NCBI RefSeq assembly: GCF_002135315.1
Contig: NZ_NEGA01000007.1
Coordinates: 124,001 to 188,000, forward strand
From: Acinetobacter sp. ANC 3903
Lineage (GTDB): Bacteria > Pseudomonadota > Gammaproteobacteria > Pseudomonadales > Moraxellaceae
DNA length: 64,000 bases
Direction of reading: 5' to 3'
In this document: piece by piece, positions 13,256 through 22,877 of the stretch
How positions within the stretch are numbered: position 1 is the stretch's first letter
How the letters are laid out: each line of letters opens with the position of its first letter
Program-made: the position numbers and the translations under genes
The notes under the pieces: model-generated
The model's database searches: none
What the model saw: the letters and a program-made list of their open reading frames with translations, nothing else
Told to the model about the DNA's origin: nothing

Positions 13256-13954
13256 TTAATGCTTCACTTCAGGTAAGTCAAACCAGATCACTTGCGCATC
13301 TTGCAACGCTTCAATCTGACTTGCCTCTACAAAGGCAATGGCACCACCAGCTGCTACAGTATGCTCTGCAATTTTGATTGCACCAGAAATTACATGCACA
13401 TAATTAATATGTTGGGTCGCTTCAATGTTGAGGCTTTGACCCTGCTGGATTAGTGCAGTTTTCACTTCAGCTTGCTGGCGTATATGCATCGGTGCATTTG
13501 CGTTGGGGCCAACAATCAAATGCCATTGATTCGGTTGTTCACGTGGATCACATTTAATTTGTTGATAGTTCGGTTCTGCATCACGCTCATTTGGAATAAT
13601 CCAAATCTGCAATAAATGAACCGGTTCATCCCCTTGGTTGATTTCACTGTGCTGCACACCCGTACCGGCACTCATCAGTTGCCATTCACCAGCAGAAATT
13701 CCACCTGCATTACCCATGCTGTCTTTATGGGAAATGGTTCCTTCAAGCACACAGGTCAAGATTTCCATATTGTCATGCGGATGGGTGCCAAAACCATTAT
13801 GCGCAGCAATCAGGTCATCATTAATGACACGTAAGGCACTCACGCCCATATATTTCGGGTTATACCAATTGCCGAAAGAAAAACTGTGTTTGGACTCGAG
13901 CCATCCCATTTTGACATGACCACGATTTTCACTTGGATGTAGAAAAGCGTTCAT
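13256..13954 (-). CDS. Pirin-family cupin protein
   Basis: Two-cupin pirin protein, 232 residues, related to YhhW-type quercetin 2,3-dioxygenases. The metal-site pattern is visible in the N-terminal cupin (HPHDNMEILTCVLEG, then SAGTGVQHSE). The frame is open to 13990, but the ATG at 13954 has AGGA upstream and gives the usual pirin N-terminus with GWLESKHSFSFGNWY. The physiological substrate is unknown. Monocistronic. Confidence 0.88.
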   Translation of the reverse strand: MNAFLHPSENRGHVKMGWLESKHSFSFGNWYNPKYMGVSALRVINDDLIAAHNGFGTHPHDNMEILTCVLEGTISHKDSMGNAGGISAGEWQLMSAGTGVQHSEINQGDEPVHLLQIWIIPNERDAEPNYQQIKCDPREQPNQWHLIVGPNANAPMHIRQQAEVKTALIQQGQSLNIEATQHINYVHVISGAIKIAEHTVAAGGAIAFVEASQIEALQDAQVIWFDLPEVKH

Positions 13955-14100
13955 AGTGCTGTTCCTGTCATTATTCTTGAATATAAGCATTATTCTAATG
14001 ATTTAAAAATGACTTAGAAATCATAAAAAAACAACAAATCATCCTATATTTGAAACGATATTTTCTGATGATGTCTTTCATTTAAAATAAGCCAGATATC

Positions 14101-14131
14101 AAAAAGCCTGCAATAGATGCAGGCTTTTTTT
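14101..14131. terminator. Terminator after the L,D-transpeptidase gene
   Basis: AAGCCTGCA/TGCAGGCTT stem with A- and T-tracts on either side. It lies 17 bp past the stop of the minus-strand gene. Confidence 0.85.
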
Positions 14132-14147
14132 GTGCAGTGTACAGAGA

Positions 14148-15392
14148 TTATTCCAGGAATTTAACCGTTACACCGGATTTGACTTTTTTACCCAGGTCAT
14201 TGGCATCCCAGTTGGTTAAACGGATACAGCCATGTGATGCAGTTTTAGAAATTGCAGATGGGTTTGGTGTACCGTGAATACCAAATGATTTTTTACTTAA
14301 TCCAATCCAGATGTTGCCTACAGGAGCATTTGGACCTGGTGGTAAAGAAAGCGGTTTAGTATTGTTGCCTTGAATAAAGTTACTTGGTGAATAGCTATAC
14401 CATGGGTTTTGCGCTACGCCAGTCACTTTATAAGTACCTGTTGGTGATGGAGTGTCCGAGCTACCAATGGTTGCAGGGAATGAGCCAATCATCTGGTTGC
14501 GGCTGTTAAATAAGTACAGTTGTTTTGCACCTTTATGCGCAACAATCAGGTGAATATCTTCCGGAACTTCATTGCGGATATTGGCTACAATAATTTTTTC
14601 ACCAGCTTTTTTGAAGGTTGCTTTAGGATTTAACTTTTTCAAAAAGTCTTCATCCATATGGAACTTTTCACCCAGCATTTCGGTGACACGCGTGTAATAC
14701 AAGCCTTTCATTTTTGCTTGCAGGGCATAATCGTGAGGAATAGTTTGGGCATAAGGACCTTTAAGATCCGCATCTGTCAGGGTGTATTCAATAAATGCGG
14801 GCTTGGAACCTTGCTTGGCAATCAAAGTATTCCAGGTTTCTTGAGTTAAAATACCTGTTGGTTGAATGCCATTAATTTGCTGGAAGGATGCAATCGCTTT
14901 CAGGGTATTTTTACCACTTGAACCATCAATTGCACCCGGAGAAGCATGGGCATTGTTTAACATGACATGCGCGCGTGCATAAACAGGGAACTGGCCCTTG
15001 CCAATATTTTCATACCATGTCGCGTTGTTCAGGCCATCGAGAGTCCAGGATGCTTTGGCAGCAGCACCAGCATTGCTCGGTAGTGTTGCTGTTTTTGTGG
15101 TGGGTGCAGCACCGATTGGAGCAGTCTCATCTTCAGTATTTTGAAGATCTTGCAAGGTTTGCGATGCCTTATTCAGGTCTTTTTGTTCTTGAGGTGTAAT
15201 CTGTGTATTTACAGTGCTTTGAGCGCTAGAAGCTGCTTCAGTTGCCAGAGGATCAATCGGATCTTGAACGGCAACATTGGTAAGCTTTTTAGGATTTAAT
15301 GGTTGTTCAGCAGTAGATGCGGCAAATGCTGTACCCGCAAAAATGCAACTTAAACTCATGGCGAGTAATGTGCGAACGAACATGTAATTCAA
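14148..15392 (-). CDS. Periplasmic L,D-transpeptidase (YkuD domain)
   Basis: Cross-links peptidoglycan (3-3 links) or attaches proteins to it. It has a signal peptide at residues 1-24 (cleavage after AFA), a low-complexity region, a peptidoglycan-binding-type helical repeat (residues about 150-190, GSSGKNTLKAIASFQ), then a YkuD catalytic domain. The active-site motif is SHGCIRLTNWD (HxxxxxSHGC(I/V)R class, with HGTPNPSAI upstream). At 414 residues it is a typical large Acinetobacter LdtJ/ErfK-like enzyme. Its own promoter faces hemE. Confidence 0.92.
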   Translation of the reverse strand: MNYMFVRTLLAMSLSCIFAGTAFAASTAEQPLNPKKLTNVAVQDPIDPLATEAASSAQSTVNTQITPQEQKDLNKASQTLQDLQNTEDETAPIGAAPTTKTATLPSNAGAAAKASWTLDGLNNATWYENIGKGQFPVYARAHVMLNNAHASPGAIDGSSGKNTLKAIASFQQINGIQPTGILTQETWNTLIAKQGSKPAFIEYTLTDADLKGPYAQTIPHDYALQAKMKGLYYTRVTEMLGEKFHMDEDFLKKLNPKATFKKAGEKIIVANIRNEVPEDIHLIVAHKGAKQLYLFNSRNQMIGSFPATIGSSDTPSPTGTYKVTGVAQNPWYSYSPSNFIQGNNTKPLSLPPGPNAPVGNIWIGLSKKSFGIHGTPNPSAISKTASHGCIRLTNWDANDLGKKVKSGVTVKFLE

Positions 15393-15586
15393 CCTTAAGA
15401 ATTCTTCATTAACTATGTGATAAAACTACACAAGTATTGCAGAAAAAATGAGGAGATGCAGTATTTGTTTTGTGTAAAAATTATTTTACATTTAACGTGA
15501 TCGATTTTTAACTGCAAGAGAAGTTATTAAATTTTCGACCTTTTTGTTATGATGGTTCGAAGATTAAAAATGAGATGGGAAAGTAA

Positions 15587-16657
15587 ATGACGACGCTAAA
15601 AAACGATCGTTTTCTGCGGGCCTTATTGCGTGAGCCGGTAGATACCACACCAGTTTGGATGATGCGTCAAGCAGGACGTTATTTGCCTGAATATCGTGAA
15701 ACACGTGCCAAAGCAGGTGATTTTCTTTCCCTGTGCAAAAATAATGATTTTGCCTGCGAAGTAACTTTACAACCTTTGCGCCGTTATGACCTGGACGCTG
15801 CCATTCTATTTTCAGATATTTTAACCGTGCCCGATGCTTTGGGACTTGGCCTGTATTTTGAAGCTGGGGAAGGTCCGAAATTCCATAAAACCATCCGTAG
15901 CGAAAAAGATGTGGCGAATTTACCTAACTTCAATGCTAAATCTGATCTTGATTATGTGATGAATGCTGTAACCACTATTCGTTCTGCATTAGGCGGTCAA
16001 GTGCCATTGATTGGCTTTTCAGGTAGCCCGTGGACACTGGCCACCTATATGGTAGAAGGCGGTTCCAGCAAGGATTTTCGCTATACCAAACAGATGATGT
16101 ATGCACAGCCTGAAGTGTTGCACGCTTTGCTGGACCGCTTGGCCATTGCTGTGATTGATTATTTAAATGCACAAATTGATGCTGGTGCGCAAGCTGTACA
16201 GATTTTTGACAGCTGGGGCGGTGCGCTTGCACATCGTGAATATATCGAATTTTCACTGAATTACATGCAAAAAATTGTTGCCGGTTTAAAACGTGAAAAA
16301 GACGGGCGCAAAGTTCCGGTCATCTTATTCACCAAGGGCGGTGGTCAATGGCTAGAGCCTATGGTCGCTACGGGTGCAGATGCCTTTGGCCTGGACTGGA
16401 CTACGCCATTGAACGTGGCACGTCAAACTGTGAATGGCCGTGCTGCATTACAGGGTAACCTTGATCCGGCTACTTTATATGGCTCGCCAGCATCCATTGA
16501 AAAAGCCACCAAAGCCATGCTGGATGATGCCTATGCAGGTGGTGAAAAAACCGGTTATATCGCCAACTTAGGTCATGGTATTACCCAATGGGTAGATCCT
16601 GCGAATCCTAAAGTATTTATCGATACCGTGCATGAATATAGCGCTAAATATCTTTAA
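15587..16657 (+). CDS. hemE: Uroporphyrinogen decarboxylase
   Basis: Converts uroporphyrinogen III to coproporphyrinogen III in heme synthesis. The diagnostic N-terminal [16 protein letters not shown] and the [13 protein letters not shown] stretch are both present. The length of 356 residues is standard. A short gap separates it from a DUF817 gene that may be read from the same promoter. Confidence 0.97.
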   Translation: MTTLKNDRFLRALLREPVDTTPVWMMRQAGRYLPEYRETRAKAGDFLSLCKNNDFACEVTLQPLRRYDLDAAILFSDILTVPDALGLGLYFEAGEGPKFHKTIRSEKDVANLPNFNAKSDLDYVMNAVTTIRSALGGQVPLIGFSGSPWTLATYMVEGGSSKDFRYTKQMMYAQPEVLHALLDRLAIAVIDYLNAQIDAGAQAVQIFDSWGGALAHREYIEFSLNYMQKIVAGLKREKDGRKVPVILFTKGGGQWLEPMVATGADAFGLDWTTPLNVARQTVNGRAALQGNLDPATLYGSPASIEKATKAMLDDAYAGGEKTGYIANLGHGITQWVDPANPKVFIDTVHEYSAKYL

Positions 16658-16693
16658 GTACGTGTGAGTAAACTCATTTTTTAGGATTCAACC

Positions 16694-17497
16694 TTGATCA
16701 GTCTGTTTAAATCATGTTTTGAGTTCTCATTTAAGGCAGCTTCGGCTGCCTTATTTGGGATTTTACTGCTCGTTGCTTTTGTACTTACAGCATCCATGGG
16801 AAGCCAGGATTTTTATGGCTTCTTTCGTTATGACTATTTGCTGTTTTATGCCTTAATCATCCAAGCCTGTTTGCTGTATTTAAAACTGGAATCGTGGGCC
16901 GAAGCCAAGGTCATTGCCTTGTTTCATATCATGGCCATGGGCATGGAAATTTTTCTGACCCATCCACAGATTGCATCCTGGCAATATCCACAGCCAGCTG
17001 TATTTAAAATACTGACTGTACCCTTATTTGCAGGATTTATGTATTCGGCAGTGGGCAGTTTTTTTGCCCGATCCTTAAGGCAGTTTCAGGTGTCGTTTGA
17101 GAAACTGCCAAATTTTAGCAACATGCTGGCTTTGGCGGTGCTTTCCTATATTAACTTCATGAGTAAATTTTTTGTTCCAGATATACGCCTGGTGCTGTTT
17201 GCCTGGAGCGTGATTATTTTCTGGAAAACCAAAATTCGCTTCCAGTTGCAACAGCATCAGCTGCAACTGCCGATGTTACCGGTGCTAATTATTTTAGCCT
17301 TTATTATCTGGATTGCAGAAAATATCAGTACCTTTAATAAAATCTGGTTATATCCAAGTCAGGTCGATGCCTGGCATATGGTGGGCTGGGGCAAGCTGGG
17401 TTCCTGGTATTTATTGCTGCTTTTGAGTCTGGTTTTGGTATTAAAAATACTTGGAAAACGTAGTGAAGATGGGATTTGGAAGTTAAAAAATAAATAA
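16694..17497 (+). CDS. DUF817 family integral membrane protein
   Basis: 267 residues with about eight hydrophobic segments. The internal PQIASWQYPQPAVFKILTVP stretch is typical of DUF817 (YoaT-like). The start is TTG at 16694, with AGGA 7 nt upstream. The first in-frame ATG is too far inside the first membrane segment, so the TTG start is favoured. Function unknown. It lies 36 bp after hemE. Confidence 0.8.
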   Translation: MISLFKSCFEFSFKAASAALFGILLLVAFVLTASMGSQDFYGFFRYDYLLFYALIIQACLLYLKLESWAEAKVIALFHIMAMGMEIFLTHPQIASWQYPQPAVFKILTVPLFAGFMYSAVGSFFARSLRQFQVSFEKLPNFSNMLALAVLSYINFMSKFFVPDIRLVLFAWSVIIFWKTKIRFQLQQHQLQLPMLPVLIILAFIIWIAENISTFNKIWLYPSQVDAWHMVGWGKLGSWYLLLLLSLVLVLKILGKRSEDGIWKLKNK

Positions 17498-17643
17498 TTT
17501 CAAATGTTTATATGGTGATTGATAACTTTAGTATAAATTGTTTTGCGTTGTGAGAAAGTTGCAGCTATCTTACAAAGGTGTAATAAAAATTGCACAACTG
17601 TGAAGAATTAAAACACTTGGATAATAAATTCTGGAGAATAGCC

Positions 17644-18114
17644 ATGATGAAAAAATTAGCTTTAGCTGCAGTTGTAGCACTCGGTTCTACCGCAGCATTT
17701 GCAGATAGAGATGCGGGTTGTGGTATCGGTTCACAAGTCTGGGCAGGTAAATCGGGTAAGGCGCCTAAAATTCTGGCTGCAACGACTAACGGTCTTTTTG
17801 CTAACCAATTATTCGGTATTACTTTTGGTACGCTAGGCTGTAGCGGTACAGGTACAGTCACTGCTCAAGCTGTGACTTTTACCAATGAAAATGCTGAATC
17901 TTTAGCACGTGATATGGCAGTCGGTGAGGGAGAAAGCTTAAATGTACTGGCTGAACTTTTAAATATTAAAGCGCAAGACAAAGCCCGTTTCTTTGCGGTA
18001 TCTAAACAAAACTTCGCTAAAATTTATTCAGCAGAAAATCATGATTCTTTACAAGTGCTTGCATCTTTACAGGCTGTGATGGCTAAAGATGAAGTGCTGA
18101 AAGCCTACGTATAA
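17644..18114 (+). CDS. DUF3015 exported protein
   Basis: 156 residues with a signal peptide (MMKKLALAAVVALGSTAAFA) and a small domain with paired cysteines (AGCGIG, LGCSG). The frame is open from 17590, but GGAG lies 7 nt before the ATG at 17644. Its neighbour encodes a DUF4105 protein. These two families are often adjacent in Pseudomonas and Acinetobacter, which suggests a shared envelope role. No enzymatic motif is visible. Confidence 0.85.
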   Translation: MMKKLALAAVVALGSTAAFADRDAGCGIGSQVWAGKSGKAPKILAATTNGLFANQLFGITFGTLGCSGTGTVTAQAVTFTNENAESLARDMAVGEGESLNVLAELLNIKAQDKARFFAVSKQNFAKIYSAENHDSLQVLASLQAVMAKDEVLKAYV

Positions 18115-18125
18115 TCGAATATCCC

Positions 18126-18154
18126 AAAACCCTGTCATCTTGACGGGGTTTTTC
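18126..18154 (+). terminator. Intrinsic terminator between DUF3015 and DUF4105 genes
   Basis: AACCCTGTCA/TGACGGGGTT stem with a TCT loop and a T-rich tail. The next gene begins 30 bp later, so it would need readthrough or its own promoter. Confidence 0.75.
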
Positions 18155-18184
18155 TTATTGAATAATTGATAATTCCAGATTTGC

Positions 18185-20071
18185 ATGAAATCACTTGCGT
18201 TCGTTTTTGCTTTAACCTCTTCCACGGTTGCCTATTCAGCAACGACTGTCCAAATTGCTCAACCCTATATAGAACGTGCAATACAACAAAAACTAGACCA
18301 ATACATCACTTGGCAAAGGTTGATGTATGCCGATAAAAAAGGACACAGTGAAGTCAGCTATGCAGGTTTTTTCTTATCCAATGACGGGAAGACTGATTTA
18401 AGGCAGGAATTACAGGCCAATATCCAAGCCTTATTCCAAGTGGCTGAACCGAATCAATCGGTACGTTGCCGTTTTCCTGCACGCAGTCAATGGTTAATGC
18501 AGCAACTGAATATTTCAGAACAGCAATTGCCAGCGGTAAATTGCCCGGAATTGCAGGACTGGATCGGGCAGATCAAGCCTTATAAAGCAACACTCATCTA
18601 TGCAACCGACTTTATGGGTAATCCCAGTTCCATGTTTGGGCATACCTTGTTGCGTCTGGATCCCAAAGATCAAAAGCAGCTGAATCTGGTTTCTTATGCG
18701 GTGAATTATGCTGCTACAGTTAGCGAGGGAGAAGACTGGTCTTTTGCCTGGAATGGTCTAACCGGTCAGTATCCGGGTGAATATTCCCTAATGCCTTATT
18801 ACCGCAAGGTAAAAGAATATGGCGATCTGGAAAGCCGTGATTTGTGGGAATATGAACTCAGTTTAAGTTCCGATGAAACCCGATTTTTAGTGCAGCATAT
18901 TTGGGAAATGAAACATGTAAGTTTCCCTTATTACTTTGTCAGTGATAACTGTGCCTATCGGTTATTGGGGCTGATTGATCTGGTTCGTCCACAGCTTAAT
19001 TTAAAACAGCACTTTAAAGTGGCTGCCATTCCGGTGGAAACCATTAAGGCGATAGAACAGCAAGGCTTGGTCAAAGAAACGGTCTATCGGCCTGCTTTAG
19101 AAACCCAATTGCTATCACAAGCCAGACAGCATGGTAAAAGCCTGGCCAAAGTGGCGCACCAAATCGCTTTTGCTAAAACAATAGAGATGTCTAAGCAAAT
19201 AGAATCTTATCAGGATTTAGATAAAACCAAGATTTTAGAGATGGCTTATGACGATTTATATCTGCAATTGATTGGAACTCAAGTTGGGCCAAGTTTTGCC
19301 CAGCCACGGTTACGCCAGTTATTGAGTTTACGCAGTCAAATTGATTTTGAAAAACAGCGTCAACAACCGCAACGTCCTAAAGTAGATCCCACCCAAGCCC
19401 ATGATGCCCGTCATTTTTTGCTAACGATGGGCGAAGTGCAGGGTGAGAAGTTCATCGAGCTGGGACAGCGTCAGGCCTATCACGATCTGATTGATCCGCA
19501 AGGGGGCTTCAGGACGGGTACGCAGTTGCTATTTTGGGATGGTTCAATCCAGTATCGCGATGATAAATTGAAACTGGAGCATTTTGATTTTCTGAACGTG
19601 AATTCTTATAACCCACTAACTCCGTTTAAAACCCCACTCAGCTGGGGTTTTAATTTTGGCTGGAAGCAGGAGGCTTTGGATCAAAAGGGTCAGTTCAGTG
19701 AACATGAGCAACATGGCATTGCCAATTTACAGGTTCAGATGGGCTATAGCTATGCAAACCCGGAGCGTGAGCATTTGTGTTATATCCAACTGCAAAATCA
19801 TATACAGGCAGCTAAGGCTCTGGATCAGGGCTGGCGTATTGGTATGGGGCCGACACTAGGCTGTCAAAATATCTGGTCAGATCACGTAAATAGCTTGGTA
19901 CAGCTTGAATTACCGTATTGGCAAGATAGCCAGCAATGGCAACTTAAACTGAATACCCAGTGGCAATATGTCATTAATTCACAAAATGCACTTCGATTGA
20001 ATTGGCAATACCAGCAACAAGACCATAAGGACTGGATGAAAACCAGTCTGGGATATGTGCGTTTCTTTTAG
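18185..20071 (+). CDS. DUF4105 (Lnb N-terminal domain) envelope protein
   Basis: 628 residues with a signal peptide (cleavage near SATTV). The central DUF4105 domain is now named after the N-terminal domain of Lnb, a lipoprotein intramolecular transacylase of Gram-positives. It shows the family His in MFGHTLLRLD (H153) and Cys in SDNCAYRLL (C256), the papain-like pair. The C-terminal roughly 250 residues look beta-rich with alternating aromatic residues and end in Phe (GYVRFF), like an outer-membrane beta-domain. Acyl-transfer activity in Gram-negatives is an inference only. Confidence 0.82.
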   Translation: MKSLAFVFALTSSTVAYSATTVQIAQPYIERAIQQKLDQYITWQRLMYADKKGHSEVSYAGFFLSNDGKTDLRQELQANIQALFQVAEPNQSVRCRFPARSQWLMQQLNISEQQLPAVNCPELQDWIGQIKPYKATLIYATDFMGNPSSMFGHTLLRLDPKDQKQLNLVSYAVNYAATVSEGEDWSFAWNGLTGQYPGEYSLMPYYRKVKEYGDLESRDLWEYELSLSSDETRFLVQHIWEMKHVSFPYYFVSDNCAYRLLGLIDLVRPQLNLKQHFKVAAIPVETIKAIEQQGLVKETVYRPALETQLLSQARQHGKSLAKVAHQIAFAKTIEMSKQIESYQDLDKTKILEMAYDDLYLQLIGTQVGPSFAQPRLRQLLSLRSQIDFEKQRQQPQRPKVDPTQAHDARHFLLTMGEVQGEKFIELGQRQAYHDLIDPQGGFRTGTQLLFWDGSIQYRDDKLKLEHFDFLNVNSYNPLTPFKTPLSWGFNFGWKQEALDQKGQFSEHEQHGIANLQVQMGYSYANPEREHLCYIQLQNHIQAAKALDQGWRIGMGPTLGCQNIWSDHVNSLVQLELPYWQDSQQWQLKLNTQWQYVINSQNALRLNWQYQQQDHKDWMKTSLGYVRFF

Positions 20072-20211
20072 AATAAGTTGTTCAATAAATGTAAGTTTTT
20101 TCTCATTATTCATATAAAGCAAGCATGAGTTCACACAGTATTTTTTATCATTATTTGTTATATTAATAACGTAATTTTCTCGTTCTCTCAAAAAGTCTTG
20201 GAATTAATGGT

Positions 20212-21609
20212 ATGAATACTGAAAGTATTGCCGTGCTTGCTGCGCAATGGAAATCGGTTTGTCAGGACTTTTCAATCACAGATTTAAATGACACTTTTCA
20301 ATTTATTCAGGCGCATTCCCAGACACTGGTTTATGAATTTTATAAAAATATCATGCAGGAAAAGGAAGCTTCCTATTTTTTATCGGATGATATTGTTCAG
20401 AACCGGTTAAAAACCACACTAAATCAGTGGTTAATAGATTGCTTTCAGGTGCCGTTCCAGCAGAACTTCACTGAGATTGTAGAAAAACAGCTGATGGTCG
20501 GAAAAGTCCATGCGCGTATTGGTATTCCTTCCTGGCTGATTATGCGTGGTGTCGGTGAGATTGAAAAGAAAGTCTTTTTACTTCAGACCGGACAGGTGCA
20601 AAAAAATAGTTTGTGTATGGCTTCTTATATCGTACAGATATTGGGCTTTGCTTCGGAAATTATGTGCCGTTCTTATGAAGTCAATCTGGAAAAGAATAAT
20701 GATATAAAACATACTTATCGTTTATTTTCTGCTATGCAGGATGTAGCTGCGCAAAAGGACAAGCAGCGCAGCTCATTATTAAACTGGGAAAATGAGCTGA
20801 TGTTTAAGGTATTTTCCCACGAGCCGAAATTTACGCATCCCTTACTGTCAAAATCTGAATTTGGCTTATGGTTTATTCATAAAGCCGCTTATGCATTTAC
20901 CGGATCGGAACAGGTCACGGCCATTGTGGATCGTATTTACCAGATTGATCCGCTGAGCCAGCAGGTTTTAAATGCTGCCAAAAAAGATAAAGCCATTCAG
21001 TTGATTCAGGATATTCGTGATAAAAATAGAGAAATTCAGCATCTGGTCGATCAACTTTTTCAGGTTGCAGATTATATCGACTCGGGCAGTGATTCCCTGA
21101 CTCAACTGCTCAACCGACGCTATTTGAGTACCATTGTTTCGCGTGAAATTAATTTTTCCCGTAAAAATAATGCGCCGCTGTCTTTGCTGGCCATAGATGC
21201 AGACCACTTTAAACGGATTAATGACAAATTTGGACATGCAGCGGGTGATTCGGCTTTACAGTTTATTGCTGAAGTATTGCACGATTCTATCAAGGGAAGT
21301 GATTATGCATTCCGGATTGGCGGGGAAGAGTTTTTATTGTTGCTGGTTGATAGCGATTTAATCCGGGCAAAGGAACTTGCAGAACAGATCCGTAGCCGGA
21401 TTCAGGAAACTACCATTGGTACCCGACCGGGCAGCAGTTTTAATTTTACCGTCAGTATCGGTTGTGCACTTTATGATGGTCATCCCGACTATCAGCGTTT
21501 TCTGGATGCTGCTGATACTGCACTGTACGCAGCCAAGAATAGTGGCCGAAATCGGGTCTATGTGGCTCAAACCGAGTTACAAGCCTCAACTATGACTGTA
21601 CAGAGTTAA
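20212..21609 (+). CDS. Globin-coupled diguanylate cyclase (DosC-like)
   Basis: A soluble oxygen or redox sensor that would make c-di-GMP. Residues 1-150 form a sensor globin. VGKVHARIGIP places the heme-ligating His at residue 100, close to H98 of E. coli DosC. A helical linker (about 150-300) leads to a GGDEF domain with GGEEF at 370-374. The inhibitory-site position reads KGSD (361-364) instead of RxxD, so feedback by c-di-GMP may be weak. At 465 residues it matches DosC (460). No phosphodiesterase partner is adjacent, unlike dosCP. Confidence 0.88.
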   Translation: MNTESIAVLAAQWKSVCQDFSITDLNDTFQFIQAHSQTLVYEFYKNIMQEKEASYFLSDDIVQNRLKTTLNQWLIDCFQVPFQQNFTEIVEKQLMVGKVHARIGIPSWLIMRGVGEIEKKVFLLQTGQVQKNSLCMASYIVQILGFASEIMCRSYEVNLEKNNDIKHTYRLFSAMQDVAAQKDKQRSSLLNWENELMFKVFSHEPKFTHPLLSKSEFGLWFIHKAAYAFTGSEQVTAIVDRIYQIDPLSQQVLNAAKKDKAIQLIQDIRDKNREIQHLVDQLFQVADYIDSGSDSLTQLLNRRYLSTIVSREINFSRKNNAPLSLLAIDADHFKRINDKFGHAAGDSALQFIAEVLHDSIKGSDYAFRIGGEEFLLLLVDSDLIRAKELAEQIRSRIQETTIGTRPGSSFNFTVSIGCALYDGHPDYQRFLDAADTALYAAKNSGRNRVYVAQTELQASTMTVQS

Positions 21610-21617
21610 CAAAGCGC

Positions 21618-22170
21618 CTAGCTATTGGACTGCTGAAGCCAGGCTTTGAATTTCTGTTTCTGTGTCATATATTCGGGATGGGCTTTGGCTGCATCCCATT
21701 TTTGTTTAAAAATTTTCGCTGCTGCCGCTTTGATGGAATCTTCTGTTTGACGCGGCAATTGCTCACGCCCATGTGTGCCGCTTAACCTTTTTTATCCTCA
21801 GGCACAGGCCCATCATATTTTTTTCCGCTTTTATGATTGGCATAGCGCCGTGCACGGGTATAACCCATCTGTAAAAACTTACGCGCCATATCGGCATCGA
21901 TAAAATCGTGCTGTTGTAAATAGCCTAAGAAAAGCTGATAAATTTTTTCACTGCTGATTCGGGCTTTATCTTCATCGGCAAAACGTCAGTAGGGCAGGAT
22001 TTCTGATTTATAAGGTTCAACCAAAAGCACACCTTGTTCACCACGGCCAATGCGGTACAGTTCAGGCTGTTGTCTAAAATTTTCTTAAAGTCGAGCGAAT
22101 AGTCGAAGCTTGTCGAAACCACCCGTGATTTCCGGCGTGGCGTGGCCTCAGAAGAGGTTTTTCTGGTCAT
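21618..22170 (-). pseudogene. DUF4385 gene, broken by two frameshifts and a stop
   Basis: Reading the minus strand from the ATG at 22168-22170 gives the family start (FDYSLDFKK). The family sequence then continues in another frame (RQQPELYRIGRGEQGVLL, VEPYKSEILPY), where a TGA replaces the Trp of PYWRF. It resumes (KIYQLFLGYLQQHDF, MARKFLQMGYTRARRYANH, KYDGPVPEDKKG) and shifts again by one base at a TT run before the ending (IFKQKWDAAKAHPEY). Three lesions in 550 bp make it inactive unless they are sequence errors. Function of the family is unknown. Confidence 0.85.
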
Positions 22171-22421
22171 AATCTCTCTGTGCTTTTCAGCCCTTTAAGT
22201 CATTATGAATAAGACATCAGGCATGATGTGTATCTAATTTTGTGTTCAGATTTTTATCTACTATTTTTCTGATGCTTTCACTTGTCTGATCACTCAGTTA
22301 AATGTTTAGAAGAATGTGATCAGTAATAAGCTAGAGAGAAGGGTTCATGTTGTAAAATGTACTGACTACTCGTTTAAAATTTTTATAAAAACCTGAAAGA
22401 AAAAAACAGTATCCACAGGTT

Positions 22422-22781
22422 TTAGGCTTCAACCACCACAAAATATTTTCGAACCGCTTCAAGCACTTCAAATGTTCCCGTAAAGCCGGGTGGAATAATG
22501 CCAGCGTCACCTGCTTTAATTTCGACAAAACTCTGCGTTTTAGAATCATGCAAGCGTACTACGCCTTCAATCACCTGAAAGAACTCCTGTTTGTTGTCAG
22601 CAAATACAATATTCCATGCACCTGCTTCACAGCTCCAGATGCCACAGTTCATATTGGGATGCTCATATAAACTTTCAGTTAGGCGTTTAGGATTGCCTGC
22701 AACCAGACGATCAGGACGGGGATAATCAATGGTTGTTTCACTCTGAGTTAAACCGTGACCTGCTAACCAAATAGATGACAT
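22422..22781 (-). CDS. Small cupin-domain protein
   Basis: 119-residue single-domain cupin (Cupin_3/DUF861 type, EutQ-like fold). GIWSCEAGAWNIVF and EFFQVIEGVVRLHD are the first cupin motif region, and GDAGIIPPGFTGTFEV the second. AAGGA lies ahead of the ATG. No adjacent pathway gene indicates a substrate. Some members are (S)-ureidoglycine aminohydrolase-like, but key residues cannot be confirmed here. Confidence 0.8.
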   Translation of the reverse strand: MSSIWLAGHGLTQSETTIDYPRPDRLVAGNPKRLTESLYEHPNMNCGIWSCEAGAWNIVFADNKQEFFQVIEGVVRLHDSKTQSFVEIKAGDAGIIPPGFTGTFEVLEAVRKYFVVVEA

Positions 22782-22838
22782 GATTGATCCTTAAAATCGA
22801 AAAGTTGCATAAACAAAAAAGAAATTAAAGCACAAATA

Positions 22839-22867
22839 AAAAAGCCTCAACAAGTGTTGAGGCTTTT
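22839..22867. terminator. Terminator after folE
   Basis: AAGCCTCAAC/GTTGAGGCTT stem with flanking A- and T-tracts, 11 bp past the minus-strand stop. Confidence 0.85.
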
Positions 22868-22877
22868 CAATGATGAA

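Noticed and set aside
21618..22170. UGA as selenocysteine or reassigned Trp in the DUF4385 frame
   Set aside because: Two additional frameshifts disrupt the gene, no selenocysteine insertion hairpin is visible, and other genes in the window use TGA as a normal stop.
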